The position numbers were made by a program, and so were the translations under genes. The notes below the pieces were generated by a model. It did not search any database and had not been told where the DNA came from. It worked only from the letters and a program-made list of their open reading frames with translations. DNA of 64,000 bases from Pyrinomonadaceae bacterium (lineage in GTDB: Bacteria; Acidobacteriota; Blastocatellia; Pyrinomonadales; Pyrinomonadaceae), in NCBI GenBank assembly GCA_021228405.1, contig JAJQRF010000006.1:186001-250000 (forward strand), written 5' to 3'. Each line of letters begins with the position of its first letter. The first letter of the stretch is position 1. This document shows positions 10,142 through 19,965 of the stretch, piece after piece.

Positions 10142-11638
10142 TTAAAAGTCGAAAGTGTCTTCATCGATCGGAACGACCGATTTTGCCGACTCTTTTTGCG
10201 TTTTCTTTTCCAGGTTAATGCCGTTCAATTTCAAATCGCGGTTTTCGACCGTTTCAGCCAAAATGTTCCTAAAATGTTCGAGCATTTCGACAATTTCCCC
10301 GTCATCGAATCTGTCCGCCGCAAAATCTATCGAACAATGGATTTCTTCCCCGATCTCATTGATGTTCAGGGCAATATCAAATTGCGCCGCAAGACGCGGC
10401 AGTTGGTAGTTTGAGATGGTCAAATGCGGCAATTCGACTTCCGAAAGCGGCGCGTTTTGCAGGACGAACCAAACATTGAAAAGCCTCGTTTGCGGTTCAT
10501 TTCTTTGCCGCCGGATCGAATCGAGCACCAATTCAAACGGGATTTCCTGATTTGCGAATGAATCCAGAACGGTTTTACGCGTTTGTTTCAGCAGTTCTCC
10601 AAACGTTTGATTTCCTTCAGGAGTTGCTCTGACGGCAAGCGGATTGATGAAACACCCGATCAGATTTTCCGTTTCCGTGCGGTTCCGGTTTGCGACGGGC
10701 GAACCGATCAGAAACTTTCGCTGTCCGCTGTATCGGTAAAGCAACGTCTGAAACGCACTCAAAAGATACATATAGAGCGTGTAATGTTCAGCCGCACAAA
10801 CACGCCGAATCTCACTTGTCAATTCGGCTCTCAAGATCAGCGAAACCGTCCCGACGCGATCCGTTTTGTGTTCATTCGATTTTTTTGAAGGCGGAAATTT
10901 AACGCTTCCGACAGGCTCGGACAAGGCATTTTTCCAAAATTCGAGTTGCGTTTGCCAGATTTTGCTCTCGATCATCTTTCGCTCCCAAAACGCGAAATCG
11001 GCATACTGGATTTCGAGCGGCGGAAGTGATGAACCGCGCCCTGAGTTGTGGTCGGCGTAAAGCCGCACAAATTCATCAATAATCACTCCCAGCGACCAGC
11101 CGTCGGAAATGATGTGGTGCATATTCAGCAATAAAATATGCTGATCGCGATTCAGTCTATAAAGATGAATCCGAAAGAGCGGAAATTTATCGGTCGCAAA
11201 CGGAATCCTGATGTCTTTATTTATCAATTCGTCGGCGCAATTTTCCCTTTTCTCAAAATCTTCGAGATCGGTTTTAAGAATTTCGACAGAGGCTCCGGGA
11301 TGCAGGCGTTGAACGACCTTTCCGTTTTCCTCTTTAAATACGGTTCTTAATATTTCGTGTCTTAAAACGATGTGGTTGAAAACCTTTTCCAGAATTTCGA
11401 CATTCAGATCACCGTCGATTTTGATCGCGGCGGGCGTGTTGTATACCGGATTTTCAGGATCGAGTTTTTGCAAAAACCATAATCTTTGCTGGGCAAAAGA
11501 AACTTCCGGTTCAGCCTTTTCCCGGCGTTCGATTTTTTGTGCGGAAGCCGCAGCTTCCGCATCTCTCTTGATAATCAACGCCAGCAGATTTCTTCTTTCA
11601 GGCGTTAAACCGGAAATTTCTTTTTGTAAATCGGACAT
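10142..11638 (-). CDS. Stand-alone condensation domain protein
   Basis: 498 aa with a single complete NRPS condensation domain: FAQQRLWFLQKL near residue 50, MHHIISDGWSLG near 180, GSPVANRNRTETENLIGCF near 320, and NQEIPFELVLDS near 370. There is no adenylation or carrier domain. It overlaps the MIO gene stop by one base and lies 54 bp before the CmlA-like gene. The next synthetase begins with a condensation domain lacking its N-terminal half and the HHxxxDG site, so this protein probably supplies that condensation step in trans. Its last residues, DEDTFDF, match the end of the CmlA-like protein and may be a C-terminal linear docking motif. The start at 11638 is supported by the translational coupling. 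Alternative: transfer of an acyl or beta-amino acid unit made by the MIO enzyme. Confidence 0.9.
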   Translation of the reverse strand: MSDLQKEISGLTPERRNLLALIIKRDAEAAASAQKIERREKAEPEVSFAQQRLWFLQKLDPENPVYNTPAAIKIDGDLNVEILEKVFNHIVLRHEILRTVFKEENGKVVQRLHPGASVEILKTDLEDFEKRENCADELINKDIRIPFATDKFPLFRIHLYRLNRDQHILLLNMHHIISDGWSLGVIIDEFVRLYADHNSGRGSSLPPLEIQYADFAFWERKMIESKIWQTQLEFWKNALSEPVGSVKFPPSKKSNEHKTDRVGTVSLILRAELTSEIRRVCAAEHYTLYMYLLSAFQTLLYRYSGQRKFLIGSPVANRNRTETENLIGCFINPLAVRATPEGNQTFGELLKQTRKTVLDSFANQEIPFELVLDSIRRQRNEPQTRLFNVWFVLQNAPLSEVELPHLTISNYQLPRLAAQFDIALNINEIGEEIHCSIDFAADRFDDGEIVEMLEHFRNILAETVENRDLKLNGINLEKKTQKESAKSVVPIDEDTFDF

Positions 11639-13224
11639 TAGATCAGATCGCTCAACGGGAAATGTTCGTCGAGGTGTGCGTTCATCACGTCGCTCTGAAT
11701 GAATTCGCGAACCGTCGCCAAATATTCGTTGATCGGGGTCGAATCATTGTATTGCGGCAATATTTTCTTCAATTCGTCGTTAATCTTGCTGACGATCGGA
11801 TTGAATTTATCCTGTCCGACAAAGAACGAAGCCTGATAGCACGAAGCGATCAAAACGCCCAAAATCGTCGTCACATTTTCGCATAATTGCAGTGATTTAC
11901 GCGCCGAATTCAAGCCCATACTGACGACATCCTGATTCTGTCCGTTTGACGGAATGGTTTTGACCGACGACGGCGCGGCAAGATCGAGATTTTCCGAAGC
12001 GATGCTCGTTGCCAGATATTGACCGCCTTCAAAACCGCAGAACAAACCGCTTTCGCCGTGCGCGAGAAAATCGGGCAAAGGTTTGTTCAGATGCGGGTCT
12101 AAGATGCGGTTGACCTGCCGTTCGGCTAAAACGCCGATTTCCGTCACCGCGATATTCAAAAAGTCGCTCGCCATCGCCACATATTGACCGTGGAAATTTC
12201 CGCCATGGAACGAATCTTCGGCTTTCTCGAAGAAAAGCGGATTGTCGTTGCAGGAATTGATTTCCTCTTCGACCATTCGGCGGCAAAAGATCAGCGTATC
12301 CACGACCGGACCGAGAATTTGCGGGATGCAACGGAGCGTGTAAGCGTGCTGTAAAAATACCTTCGTATCGACAACTTCATCCGAATCGCCGACCTTTTCG
12401 GTGATCGCTTTCATCAGATCGAGGTGATCGTGCGTTAGAGTGCTGTCGGTCAGACCGTTGCGCAGACAAGCCGCGATCCGAACCTGCCCGTGATGATTTT
12501 TCAAACCGTGCCCGCTGTGGTCGAACGCTCTCGTCGAACCGCCCAGACATTGCAGAAAATTAACCGAAGCAAACAGCGAAAGCTGTAATAAACGAAACGC
12601 TCTCACCATTGCGACACTCGCCACGCCCGTCATTGCCGAAGTTCCGTTGATTAATGAAAGAGCTTCTTTAAAACCGGGTTTCAAAATTTCGAGATTTTCG
12701 ATCTCGTAAACTTCACGCGATTTTTTGACCTCGCCTTTATAGCGCACATAACCGTCGCCGATCATCGGCAGAGCCATATGTGCGAGCGGTGAAAGATCGC
12801 CGCTCGCGCCGAGCGAACCTTGTTGCGGAATCACGGGATGAATGCCGCGATTGATGCTTTCTTTCAGCAGATTTACGGCTTCGACGCTGGTTCCCGAATA
12901 ACCTTTGATGACGCAGTTCAAACGAACCGTCATAATCGCTTTCACAATATCGTCGGGAAACGGTTCGCCGCCGCCCGCCGCGTGTGTTCTTAATAAGTTG
13001 TATTGCAAATCGCTTTTATATTGCGGCGGGATGATCGAAGGAACGAGTTCGCCGAACCCGGTATTAACACCGTAGATCGGCTGTTTTGCCTCGCCCCATT
13101 CCTGAACTTTCCGATAGGTTTCTCTGACCTTGTTCACACTATCTTCGCCTAATTCGACTTTTTCGCCCTTGCAGGCAATATTAAAGACATCAAAAACCGT
13201 TAGATTTTCGCCTCTCAGTTGCAT
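11638..13224 (-). CDS. MIO-dependent aromatic amino acid ammonia-lyase or 2,3-aminomutase
   Basis: 528 aa, class I lyase of the HAL/PAL/TAL family. The self-forming MIO cofactor triad Ala-Ser-Gly is at 140-142 in GSLGASGDLSPLAH. The catalytic Tyr51 lies in YGVNTGFGEL, with His81 in RTHAAGGG. The later motif GQNQDVVSMG has NQD, as in PAL and bacterial aminomutases, rather than the QED I recall for histidine ammonia-lyases. Sitting in an NRPS operon, it most likely makes a beta-Phe or beta-Tyr building block or a cinnamate/coumarate unit. The window also encodes urocanate hydratase 42 kb away, but that gene is unlinked to this operon, so a histidine-degrading role is less likely. Start ATG at 13224 is preceded by AGGAG. 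Confidence 0.85.
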   Translation of the reverse strand: MQLRGENLTVFDVFNIACKGEKVELGEDSVNKVRETYRKVQEWGEAKQPIYGVNTGFGELVPSIIPPQYKSDLQYNLLRTHAAGGGEPFPDDIVKAIMTVRLNCVIKGYSGTSVEAVNLLKESINRGIHPVIPQQGSLGASGDLSPLAHMALPMIGDGYVRYKGEVKKSREVYEIENLEILKPGFKEALSLINGTSAMTGVASVAMVRAFRLLQLSLFASVNFLQCLGGSTRAFDHSGHGLKNHHGQVRIAACLRNGLTDSTLTHDHLDLMKAITEKVGDSDEVVDTKVFLQHAYTLRCIPQILGPVVDTLIFCRRMVEEEINSCNDNPLFFEKAEDSFHGGNFHGQYVAMASDFLNIAVTEIGVLAERQVNRILDPHLNKPLPDFLAHGESGLFCGFEGGQYLATSIASENLDLAAPSSVKTIPSNGQNQDVVSMGLNSARKSLQLCENVTTILGVLIASCYQASFFVGQDKFNPIVSKINDELKKILPQYNDSTPINEYLATVREFIQSDVMNAHLDEHFPLSDLI

Positions 13225-13391
13225 TCTTATTCTCCTGTTGTTGTTGTTTATTTAATAAAATGTGTGCCCGGTGAGATCATAATTTTTTTTGTTTTCCGAC
13301 TCACCGTTACTTCGTTTAGTTGTTTTATGAAAAAACGGAAATTAATTTTTCCATCGTTTTGGTAATTGGCTGTTTACCGTTGGATTTGACC
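13225..13391 (-). other. Longest intergenic gap inside the NRPS operon, with an inverted repeat
   Basis: Most junctions in the operon are tens of bases or overlap; this one is 167 bp. It holds a 7-bp inverted repeat, CGGTGAG (13267-13273) and CTCACCG (13298-13304), spaced by a 24-base AT-rich loop. No poly-U tract follows on the minus strand, so it does not look like a terminator. It could hold a secondary promoter or a processing site for the MIO, C and CmlA-like genes; I see no clear -35/-10 pair. Confidence 0.35.
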
Positions 13392-16300
13392 TTATGATCT
13401 GTTTTCGAGGGTTGCGGTCATTTCCGCTACTTCGTCGTCGGTTAAGGCTTTGACCGTTTCCAGAACCGCCGCCAAATGAATCGGGTCGATACCCGAAAAT
13501 CGTTTTGAAATTGAAATATTTTCGGCTAATTGCCTGATTGTCGGATTCATCAGAAAACTTCGCAAGGTGATCTCCGTTTCATATTTGCGCCTGATCTTGT
13601 TGATGATCTGCGCCGCCATCAGCGAATGTCCGCCGAGCTGAAAAAAATCGTCATCCGTTCCGATCTTTTCAACTTCCAAAAGCTCCTGCCACAGTTCCGC
13701 GAGTTCTTTTTCCAAATCGTTTTCGGGTGCCGTATAAGTTTGCCGAAGAATCTCGTTTTTATCGGGAATCAATGTGCGGAGCGCGATCTTATCGGGTTTG
13801 CCGCTCGCTGTAAGCGGAATCTTTTCAATGAAAACGATCGTCGAAGGAAGCATATAAACAGGCAATTTTTCGGCGAGCATTTTTCGCAGGTTCTTTGCCG
13901 ACATCTCATTTTCGGCAACCACGAAAGCGAACAATTGCAATTGTTTGAAATCGTCCTCAGCCGTCACGACCGCGCAATCCGAAATTGACGGAAGCGTTTT
14001 GAAAGCACTTTCAATCTCTTCGACCTCGATACGGTTGCCGCGAATCTTTATCTGATTATCCTTTCTGCCCAGAAATTCGATCTTAAAACCTTCGAGCCAA
14101 CGCCCCGAATCGCCCGTTCTGAAAACAACGTCGTTCGCGTCGCCGGTCAGCGGATTGGCAATAAATCGTTTCGCGGTTTCCTGCGGATTTTTGAAATATC
14201 CTTTCGTCAGATAACTGCTGCGGATATATATTTCGCCCGGAACGCCTTGCGCACAAATCTTTTGTTTTGAATCGAGTATCAGGATTTGCCGCCCGTCGAT
14301 CGCCTTCCCGACTGACACGCTTTTCGCCTGCGGTTCAATTTTTTCGATGCGGTTGAAGGTCGCCAGAACGGATTCGGTCGGACCGTATAAGTTATATAGA
14401 ACAGGCGAATCCGGAAATTGTTCGAGCCAGTTTGCCGCCAGTTTTACGGGCAGATTCTCGCCCGCGAGCAATACGAAATCGAGATTTGAAAACATTTCTT
14501 TTCCAGCATTTTGGCGCATTTTCGAGAAAAAGCTCGGAACTGTTTGAAAGATCGAAACATCGTTTTCAAAAATCCATTGCGCGGCGGACTGCGGATCGTT
14601 TTTCGCCGTCGAATTCATCAAACAAAGCGTGCCGCCGAAAGCAAGCGTGCCGAAAATTTCGGCATAAGCGGCATCGTATGTAATCGATGCCCATTGCGCC
14701 AATCTTGTTTCGGGCGAAATGTGAAATTCCTTTCCGAACCAGCTTATAAATTGGCTGAAACTGTTATGAGTTTGGACGATTCCCTTCGGTTTGCCGGTCG
14801 AACCCGAAGTATAAACGATATATGCCGGATCATTCGCTTCCAAATCGATTTCCGGCTTATTAACTTCCTGGGATAAATTTCCGCCCTTGTTGTTCAGATA
14901 CAAGATTTTTTCGGGTTTTCCGACTGTTTTTTCGAGTAATGTATTTTGTTTATCCAGACTTTCGGAATCCGTAATCAGACATTTCGGTTCGGTTTCATTT
15001 AATATCTGTTCAAGTCTTTCGGTCGGATGCGCGGAATCCAGACAGAAGAAATGGTTTCCCGACTTCAGCACTCCGAACATTGCGGCAATCGCTTCAAAAG
15101 AATCGTCAAGCATCACAGCAACCGGAGATTTTTCGATTTTCCACGATCTCAAGGTATTTGCGATTCGACTGGCTCTTTCATTGAGAAATTCGTAGTTCCA
15201 CGAGCGTTCGCCGTCTTCGAGCGCGGTTGCCCGGGAAAATTTGCCAGCCGCATTTTCAAACAATTCGTGAATCAGATTTTGACTTCCGTAATGGTCGATC
15301 AAACCTGTTTCATTCAACAATTGCGTTTTTTCCTCTTCGCTTGCGAGTTCAATATCGGCAATCGTTTTCAGATTTGATTCGGACAAGTTTTTCAAAAGAT
15401 TCGTAAATTGTTTGGCTAATCTTTCGATGCTTTCGGTTTTGTAAAGCTCTTTGGAAAACTCGATGTTGCCGCAAATCCGATCATTTTCCTCGTGTAAATT
15501 AAAGACCAGATCAAGCTTTGCCTTTCCGCTGTAAGTTTCGGTCGGACGGATTTCGAGATTCGGGAGTTCGATCTTTTCGAGCGCGAAATTTTGCAGAATC
15601 AGCATCACTTTGATAAACGGGATGCCGTTCCAATCTCTTTCGGGATGAAGAATTTCAACTAATTTTTCAAACGGAATCTGCTGTGCATCCAAAGCTGACA
15701 GGGTTTTGGCTTTCACCTGATCTAAAAATTCGTTAAAAGTATTTTCAGGGTCGATTTTGCTTCTGATAACTAATGTATTCACAAAAAAACCGACGATCCC
15801 GGATGTTTCTTCATTGCCCCGATTTGCAACCGGAGTACCGATGGAAATGTCCTGTTCGCCGCTGTAACGCCACAGCAAAATTTTCAAAGCCGCCGCTAAG
15901 ACCATATAAAGCGTTGCGCCCTGTTCATTTGCGATCCGTTTCAGATTTTCACTTGTTTCTTCATCGAGATCGAAGTTTTTCAAACCGCCTTCATTTGTCG
16001 GATTCACCGATCTGGACAAGTCGTAGGCGATGCTTGATCCTTCGCCGATCCCCTGCAATTCGTCCTTCCAAAACTTTAAAGCTTCATCGAATCTTCCCTC
16101 TTCTAATTGCGCGATCTGCCATTCCGCATAATCTCCGTAGGTCGGTAAGAGATTTTCCGCACCGTAATCCAGTGAAATTTCCGCCGTTTTCTCCTGAATA
16201 AAACGTCGATAGTATTCGGCGAGATGCCTGACGATGATGCCCATCGACCAGCCGTCCGTGATAATGTGATGAATCACTATCAGCAGTTCGTATTCCTTCT

Positions 16301-19300
16301 CCCCCGTTTGCCACATCCGCACTCTCAGAAATCCCGCTTTTTTCAGATCGAAGCCTTTTCCTGCTTCCGCCTTGATCTCTTTTTCGATCTCATTTCGATT
16401 CGCACCGCGCCGATCTTCGATCCCGATCTCAAATCCGATCCTGTTTTCGACGATCTGATACGGTTCGCCTTCGATTTCCGTGAAGCGTGTCCGCAAACTT
16501 GCGTGTCGATCGATCAAAGCACGAAACGCCTTTTGCAGAGCGTCAAATTGCAGATCGCCTTTCAGATGAAGCAGAACGGGAACATTGTAAGCTGAATTGC
16601 CGGGTTGAAGCTGTTCGATAAACCACAGCCGTCTTTGCGAATCGGACATTCGGAAGGAAGTTCTGTCCTTAAGGCGCGGAATCCGGATATTATCGGTCAA
16701 ATCGTTATCGGAATTTAGATTTTGACGAATGATATTTCCAAGATCGGCAATCGTCGGATTATCAAAAAACTCGTTCAGCGGAATCGACTGGTTGAAATGT
16801 GCCGCCGTTTTTGAGATCACTTTGACCGCCGCCAAAGAATGTCCGCCGACTTCAAAGAAGTTCTCGTCCGTTCCAAAGGCTCTGCCGCCCAAAACCTCGA
16901 ACCAAATCTCTGCCAGTTTGGTTTCGATCTCGTCCGTCGGAAGCTGAATTTCCTGCGGTTCTTTGTCTGCGATCAGGGAAAGCAGTTTACGACGGTCAAC
17001 TTTCCCGTTTTCGGTCAACGGAATTTCCTCAACGATGGCGATTCCCGCAGGAATCATATATTCGGGCAGTTGTGATTTGAGAAATTGTCTGATGGCTTGA
17101 GGTGAAATTTCCTCGTCATTTATACAAACCGTAAAAGCGATCAGTTTTTTATTGCTTACATCCGAGCTATCGGCAATCACGGCAGCGTCCCGAATCGCGG
17201 GATGTTTCATTAATGACGTTTCGATCTCCGCCGGCTCGATTCGGAAACCGCGAATTTTTACCTGTTTGTCCTTTCTTCCACGAAAATCGATGCTTCCGTC
17301 ATTTCTGAAACGTCCGAGATCGCCCGTTTTGTAAAGCCTTTCGCCCGTATTTTTCGCAAAAGGATGCGGTATAAAATTTTCTGACGTGAGATGCGGCTGA
17401 TGATGATAACCTCTCGCCAAACCTGCGCCGCCGACGTAGATTTCGCCTACTGCACCTTGCGGAAGCAGATTGAGATTTTCGTCGAGAATGTAAACTTCCG
17501 AATTGAAAAACGGGAATCCGATGGGAATATTTTTACCGTAAAATTTGCCGCTTACCATTTCAAAATAACAACTGAAAGTAGTATTTTCAGTCGGACCGTA
17601 GCCGTTAGTTAAGATCGAATCCGGCGACATTTGCAAAAATCCGTGCACATTTTCCGACGACAGCACATCGCCGCCGGAAAGCAAATGTTTTACTCCGCGA
17701 AGAGCCGTCGGGCGGCGATCCATTATCAAATTAAACAATCCCGACGTGAGCCATAAAACCGAAACACCGTTTTCATTGATGACTTTCTCGATAGTTTCGG
17801 GAGTCGGAATCCCGTGCGGCATAATTGTCAGTTGACAGCCGTTTAGCAGGCTCATCCACATTTCAAAGGTCGAAGCATCAAATGAGATCGGTGCAAGCAG
17901 TAAAAACACTTCGTTTTCATCAAATTCCGCAAAGTTGTTGATCGCCACCCTGACAACCCCGCGTTGCGTGATGGAAACTCCTTTCGGCTTGCCCGTCGAA
18001 CCTGACGTAAACATCACATACGCGAGATTTTCAGGAAACACGTCTATTTGCGGATTCGCCGCCGCTTCGATTTCCGTCAGTATTTCCGTGATCGGTTTGG
18101 AAACTATTTCGATCTTATTTTCCAACTTCAGTTCATTTTTGCCCGTCAACACGGTTTTTATCTCCGTGTAATCGAGCATTTCGTTTAATCTGGCGATCGG
18201 ATAGGATTCATCGAGCGGTACATAAACTCCGCCCGCTTTGATAATTCCCAGTATTCCGATAACCAACTCAAACGATCGCTCGCAACTTATTCCAACGAAT
18301 TCTTCCCTTTCGATCCCGTTTTCGAGCAAGTAAAAAGCGACTTTATTGGCTTTTTCATTTACTTCGCGGTATGAAAGAGTTTGACCGTTGAGTTTCAAGC
18401 AAACCGAACCGGGATTTTGTTCAACCCGCGTTTCAAATAATTGTTTTAGTGATCGATCGGACGGATAATCGAAGGGGTTAAACGCTAATTCTCCGAGCAA
18501 TTTATCCGTTTCGGAATTCTTCAGAAAATTTAATTTCGAGATCGGCATATCGGGTTTTGCACAAATCGTTTCAAGCAAGCCCGACAAATTTTCGACCAGA
18601 CGGCAACAGCTTTGGTCTTCAAAAATTTCAGAATTGTAGATCAAAAAGCCGGAAATTTCCCCGTCTGACTTCTCGCTTAGATGAAATTCAAAATCGAAGC
18701 GCGTCTTACCGCTGAAAAAATCCTTAATCTCAATTTCCAGACCCGATAAGGTAAATTTCGCTGGAACAGGCTCGTGCCAGTTAAAAACTATTTGAAAAAG
18801 AGGATTCACGCCTTGCCGACGGACAGGCTGTAATATTTCGACGAGTTTTTCAAAATGAATTTCCTGATGTGCAAAGGCATCGAGGAAAGTTTTCCGAATT
18901 TTCGTTAAAAACCGGCTGAAACTGTCGGTTTTGACGATCTTTTCATTTATCAACAGATTGTTTACGAAAAATCCGATGATTTCGTCGGTTTGACCTCTTT
19001 TGCGGTTTGCGACGGGTGTGCCGATGGAAACGTCTTCTCCGCCGCTGTAACGCCACAGCAGAATTTTGAGAGCCGCCGTCAAAACCATATAAAGCGTCGT
19101 AGCGTGCTGTATCCCGATCTGTTTCAAGTTTTCGGCGATTTCCTTTCGGATTTTAATTTCCAAACGTTGTCCCGCATAGCCGGTTTCAGTCGGTCGGTCA
19201 AAATCCGGGGGCATCTCGCCCGTTTCAAGATTGCCGCTTAATTTCCCGCGCCAATATTCGAGTTGTTTTTCAATTTCAGCATTATTGTTTTTCTGCCATT

Positions 19301-19928
19301 CGGCATAATCGGTGTATTGTAGTTCATCGTTGCTGAAAATCGGTGCATTTTCGCCGCGAATCGCAGAATCATAATATTCGGCGAGATGCCTGACGATGAT
19401 GCCCATCGACCAGCCGTCCGTGATAATGTGATGAATCACCATCAGCAGTTCGTATTCCTTCTCCCCCGTTTGCCACATCCGCACTCTCAGCAATCCCGCT
19501 TTTTTCAGATCGAAGCCTTTTCCCGCTTCCGCCTTGATCTCTTTTTCGATCTCATTTCGTTTCGCACCGCGCCGATCTTCGATCCCGATCTCAAATCCGA
19601 TCCTGTTTTCGACGATCTGATACGGTTCGCCTTCGATTTCCGTGAAGCGTGTCCGCAAACTTGCGTGTCGATCGATCAAAGTGCGAAACGCCTTTTGCAG
19701 AGCGTCAAATTGCAGATCGCCTTTCAGATGAAGCAGCACGGGAACATTGTAAGCTGAATTGCCGGGTTGAAGCTGTTCGATAAACCACAGCCGTCTTTGC
19801 GAATCGGAAAGCGGGTAGTTTTCTTTTTGCGGCTGTTTGGTGACGCGATTCTGGTCTTTCGCGGCAATTCCTTCTTTACGCAGCAATTTAGCCAGCAATT
19901 CTTTTTTAATTTGAGAGCTTTTCATCAT
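13392..19928 (-). CDS. Nonribosomal peptide synthetase, C-A-T-C-A-T
   Basis: 2178 aa. C1 has IHHIITDGWS near 166. A1 has FDAS near 684 and NGYGPTE. T1 has GGHSLAAV near 1030, C2 HHIITDGWS near 1221. A2 has the variant YDAAYAE near 1754 with NLYGPTE, and T2 has GGHSLMAAQ near 2100. The specificity residues of A1 are DAFWLGGTF, a near-perfect Val code. A2 reads DAAQLALLA, which I cannot assign. Both condensation domains are LCL-like and no epimerase is present. The N-terminal halves of C1 and C2 are almost identical in DNA and protein, indicating recent duplication or gene conversion. The gene begins 38 bp after the PhyH-like gene. The C-terminal tail after T2 (near 2140-2178) is acidic and helical and could dock to the next protein. 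Confidence 0.95.
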   Translation of the reverse strand: MMKSSQIKKELLAKLLRKEGIAAKDQNRVTKQPQKENYPLSDSQRRLWFIEQLQPGNSAYNVPVLLHLKGDLQFDALQKAFRTLIDRHASLRTRFTEIEGEPYQIVENRIGFEIGIEDRRGAKRNEIEKEIKAEAGKGFDLKKAGLLRVRMWQTGEKEYELLMVIHHIITDGWSMGIIVRHLAEYYDSAIRGENAPIFSNDELQYTDYAEWQKNNNAEIEKQLEYWRGKLSGNLETGEMPPDFDRPTETGYAGQRLEIKIRKEIAENLKQIGIQHATTLYMVLTAALKILLWRYSGGEDVSIGTPVANRKRGQTDEIIGFFVNNLLINEKIVKTDSFSRFLTKIRKTFLDAFAHQEIHFEKLVEILQPVRRQGVNPLFQIVFNWHEPVPAKFTLSGLEIEIKDFFSGKTRFDFEFHLSEKSDGEISGFLIYNSEIFEDQSCCRLVENLSGLLETICAKPDMPISKLNFLKNSETDKLLGELAFNPFDYPSDRSLKQLFETRVEQNPGSVCLKLNGQTLSYREVNEKANKVAFYLLENGIEREEFVGISCERSFELVIGILGIIKAGGVYVPLDESYPIARLNEMLDYTEIKTVLTGKNELKLENKIEIVSKPITEILTEIEAAANPQIDVFPENLAYVMFTSGSTGKPKGVSITQRGVVRVAINNFAEFDENEVFLLLAPISFDASTFEMWMSLLNGCQLTIMPHGIPTPETIEKVINENGVSVLWLTSGLFNLIMDRRPTALRGVKHLLSGGDVLSSENVHGFLQMSPDSILTNGYGPTENTTFSCYFEMVSGKFYGKNIPIGFPFFNSEVYILDENLNLLPQGAVGEIYVGGAGLARGYHHQPHLTSENFIPHPFAKNTGERLYKTGDLGRFRNDGSIDFRGRKDKQVKIRGFRIEPAEIETSLMKHPAIRDAAVIADSSDVSNKKLIAFTVCINDEEISPQAIRQFLKSQLPEYMIPAGIAIVEEIPLTENGKVDRRKLLSLIADKEPQEIQLPTDEIETKLAEIWFEVLGGRAFGTDENFFEVGGHSLAAVKVISKTAAHFNQSIPLNEFFDNPTIADLGNIIRQNLNSDNDLTDNIRIPRLKDRTSFRMSDSQRRLWFIEQLQPGNSAYNVPVLLHLKGDLQFDALQKAFRALIDRHASLRTRFTEIEGEPYQIVENRIGFEIGIEDRRGANRNEIEKEIKAEAGKGFDLKKAGFLRVRMWQTGEKEYELLIVIHHIITDGWSMGIIVRHLAEYYRRFIQEKTAEISLDYGAENLLPTYGDYAEWQIAQLEEGRFDEALKFWKDELQGIGEGSSIAYDLSRSVNPTNEGGLKNFDLDEETSENLKRIANEQGATLYMVLAAALKILLWRYSGEQDISIGTPVANRGNEETSGIVGFFVNTLVIRSKIDPENTFNEFLDQVKAKTLSALDAQQIPFEKLVEILHPERDWNGIPFIKVMLILQNFALEKIELPNLEIRPTETYSGKAKLDLVFNLHEENDRICGNIEFSKELYKTESIERLAKQFTNLLKNLSESNLKTIADIELASEEEKTQLLNETGLIDHYGSQNLIHELFENAAGKFSRATALEDGERSWNYEFLNERASRIANTLRSWKIEKSPVAVMLDDSFEAIAAMFGVLKSGNHFFCLDSAHPTERLEQILNETEPKCLITDSESLDKQNTLLEKTVGKPEKILYLNNKGGNLSQEVNKPEIDLEANDPAYIVYTSGSTGKPKGIVQTHNSFSQFISWFGKEFHISPETRLAQWASITYDAAYAEIFGTLAFGGTLCLMNSTAKNDPQSAAQWIFENDVSIFQTVPSFFSKMRQNAGKEMFSNLDFVLLAGENLPVKLAANWLEQFPDSPVLYNLYGPTESVLATFNRIEKIEPQAKSVSVGKAIDGRQILILDSKQKICAQGVPGEIYIRSSYLTKGYFKNPQETAKRFIANPLTGDANDVVFRTGDSGRWLEGFKIEFLGRKDNQIKIRGNRIEVEEIESAFKTLPSISDCAVVTAEDDFKQLQLFAFVVAENEMSAKNLRKMLAEKLPVYMLPSTIVFIEKIPLTASGKPDKIALRTLIPDKNEILRQTYTAPENDLEKELAELWQELLEVEKIGTDDDFFQLGGHSLMAAQIINKIRRKYETEITLRSFLMNPTIRQLAENISISKRFSGIDPIHLAAVLETVKALTDDEVAEMTATLENRS
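16210..16640 (-). repeat. Near-identical C-domain N-lobe repeat, copy 2 (partner 19370-19795)
   Basis: This ~430-bp stretch, coding the first third of C2, matches 19370-19795 (start of C1) with only scattered single-base differences when read side by side. Both lie in the same gene and the same frame. Such a pair supports gene conversion, and it can also cause misassembly or deletion of a whole module. Confidence 0.85.
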
Positions 19929-19965
19929 CGGAAAAACACCGAAACACTTAAATTACAGACGAAAA

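Noticed and set aside
11638..13224. Histidine ammonia-lyase partner of hutU
   Set aside because: The gene overlaps the condensation gene inside the NRPS operon and has the NQD motif of PAL/aminomutases; hutU is 42 kb away. Not excluded biochemically.
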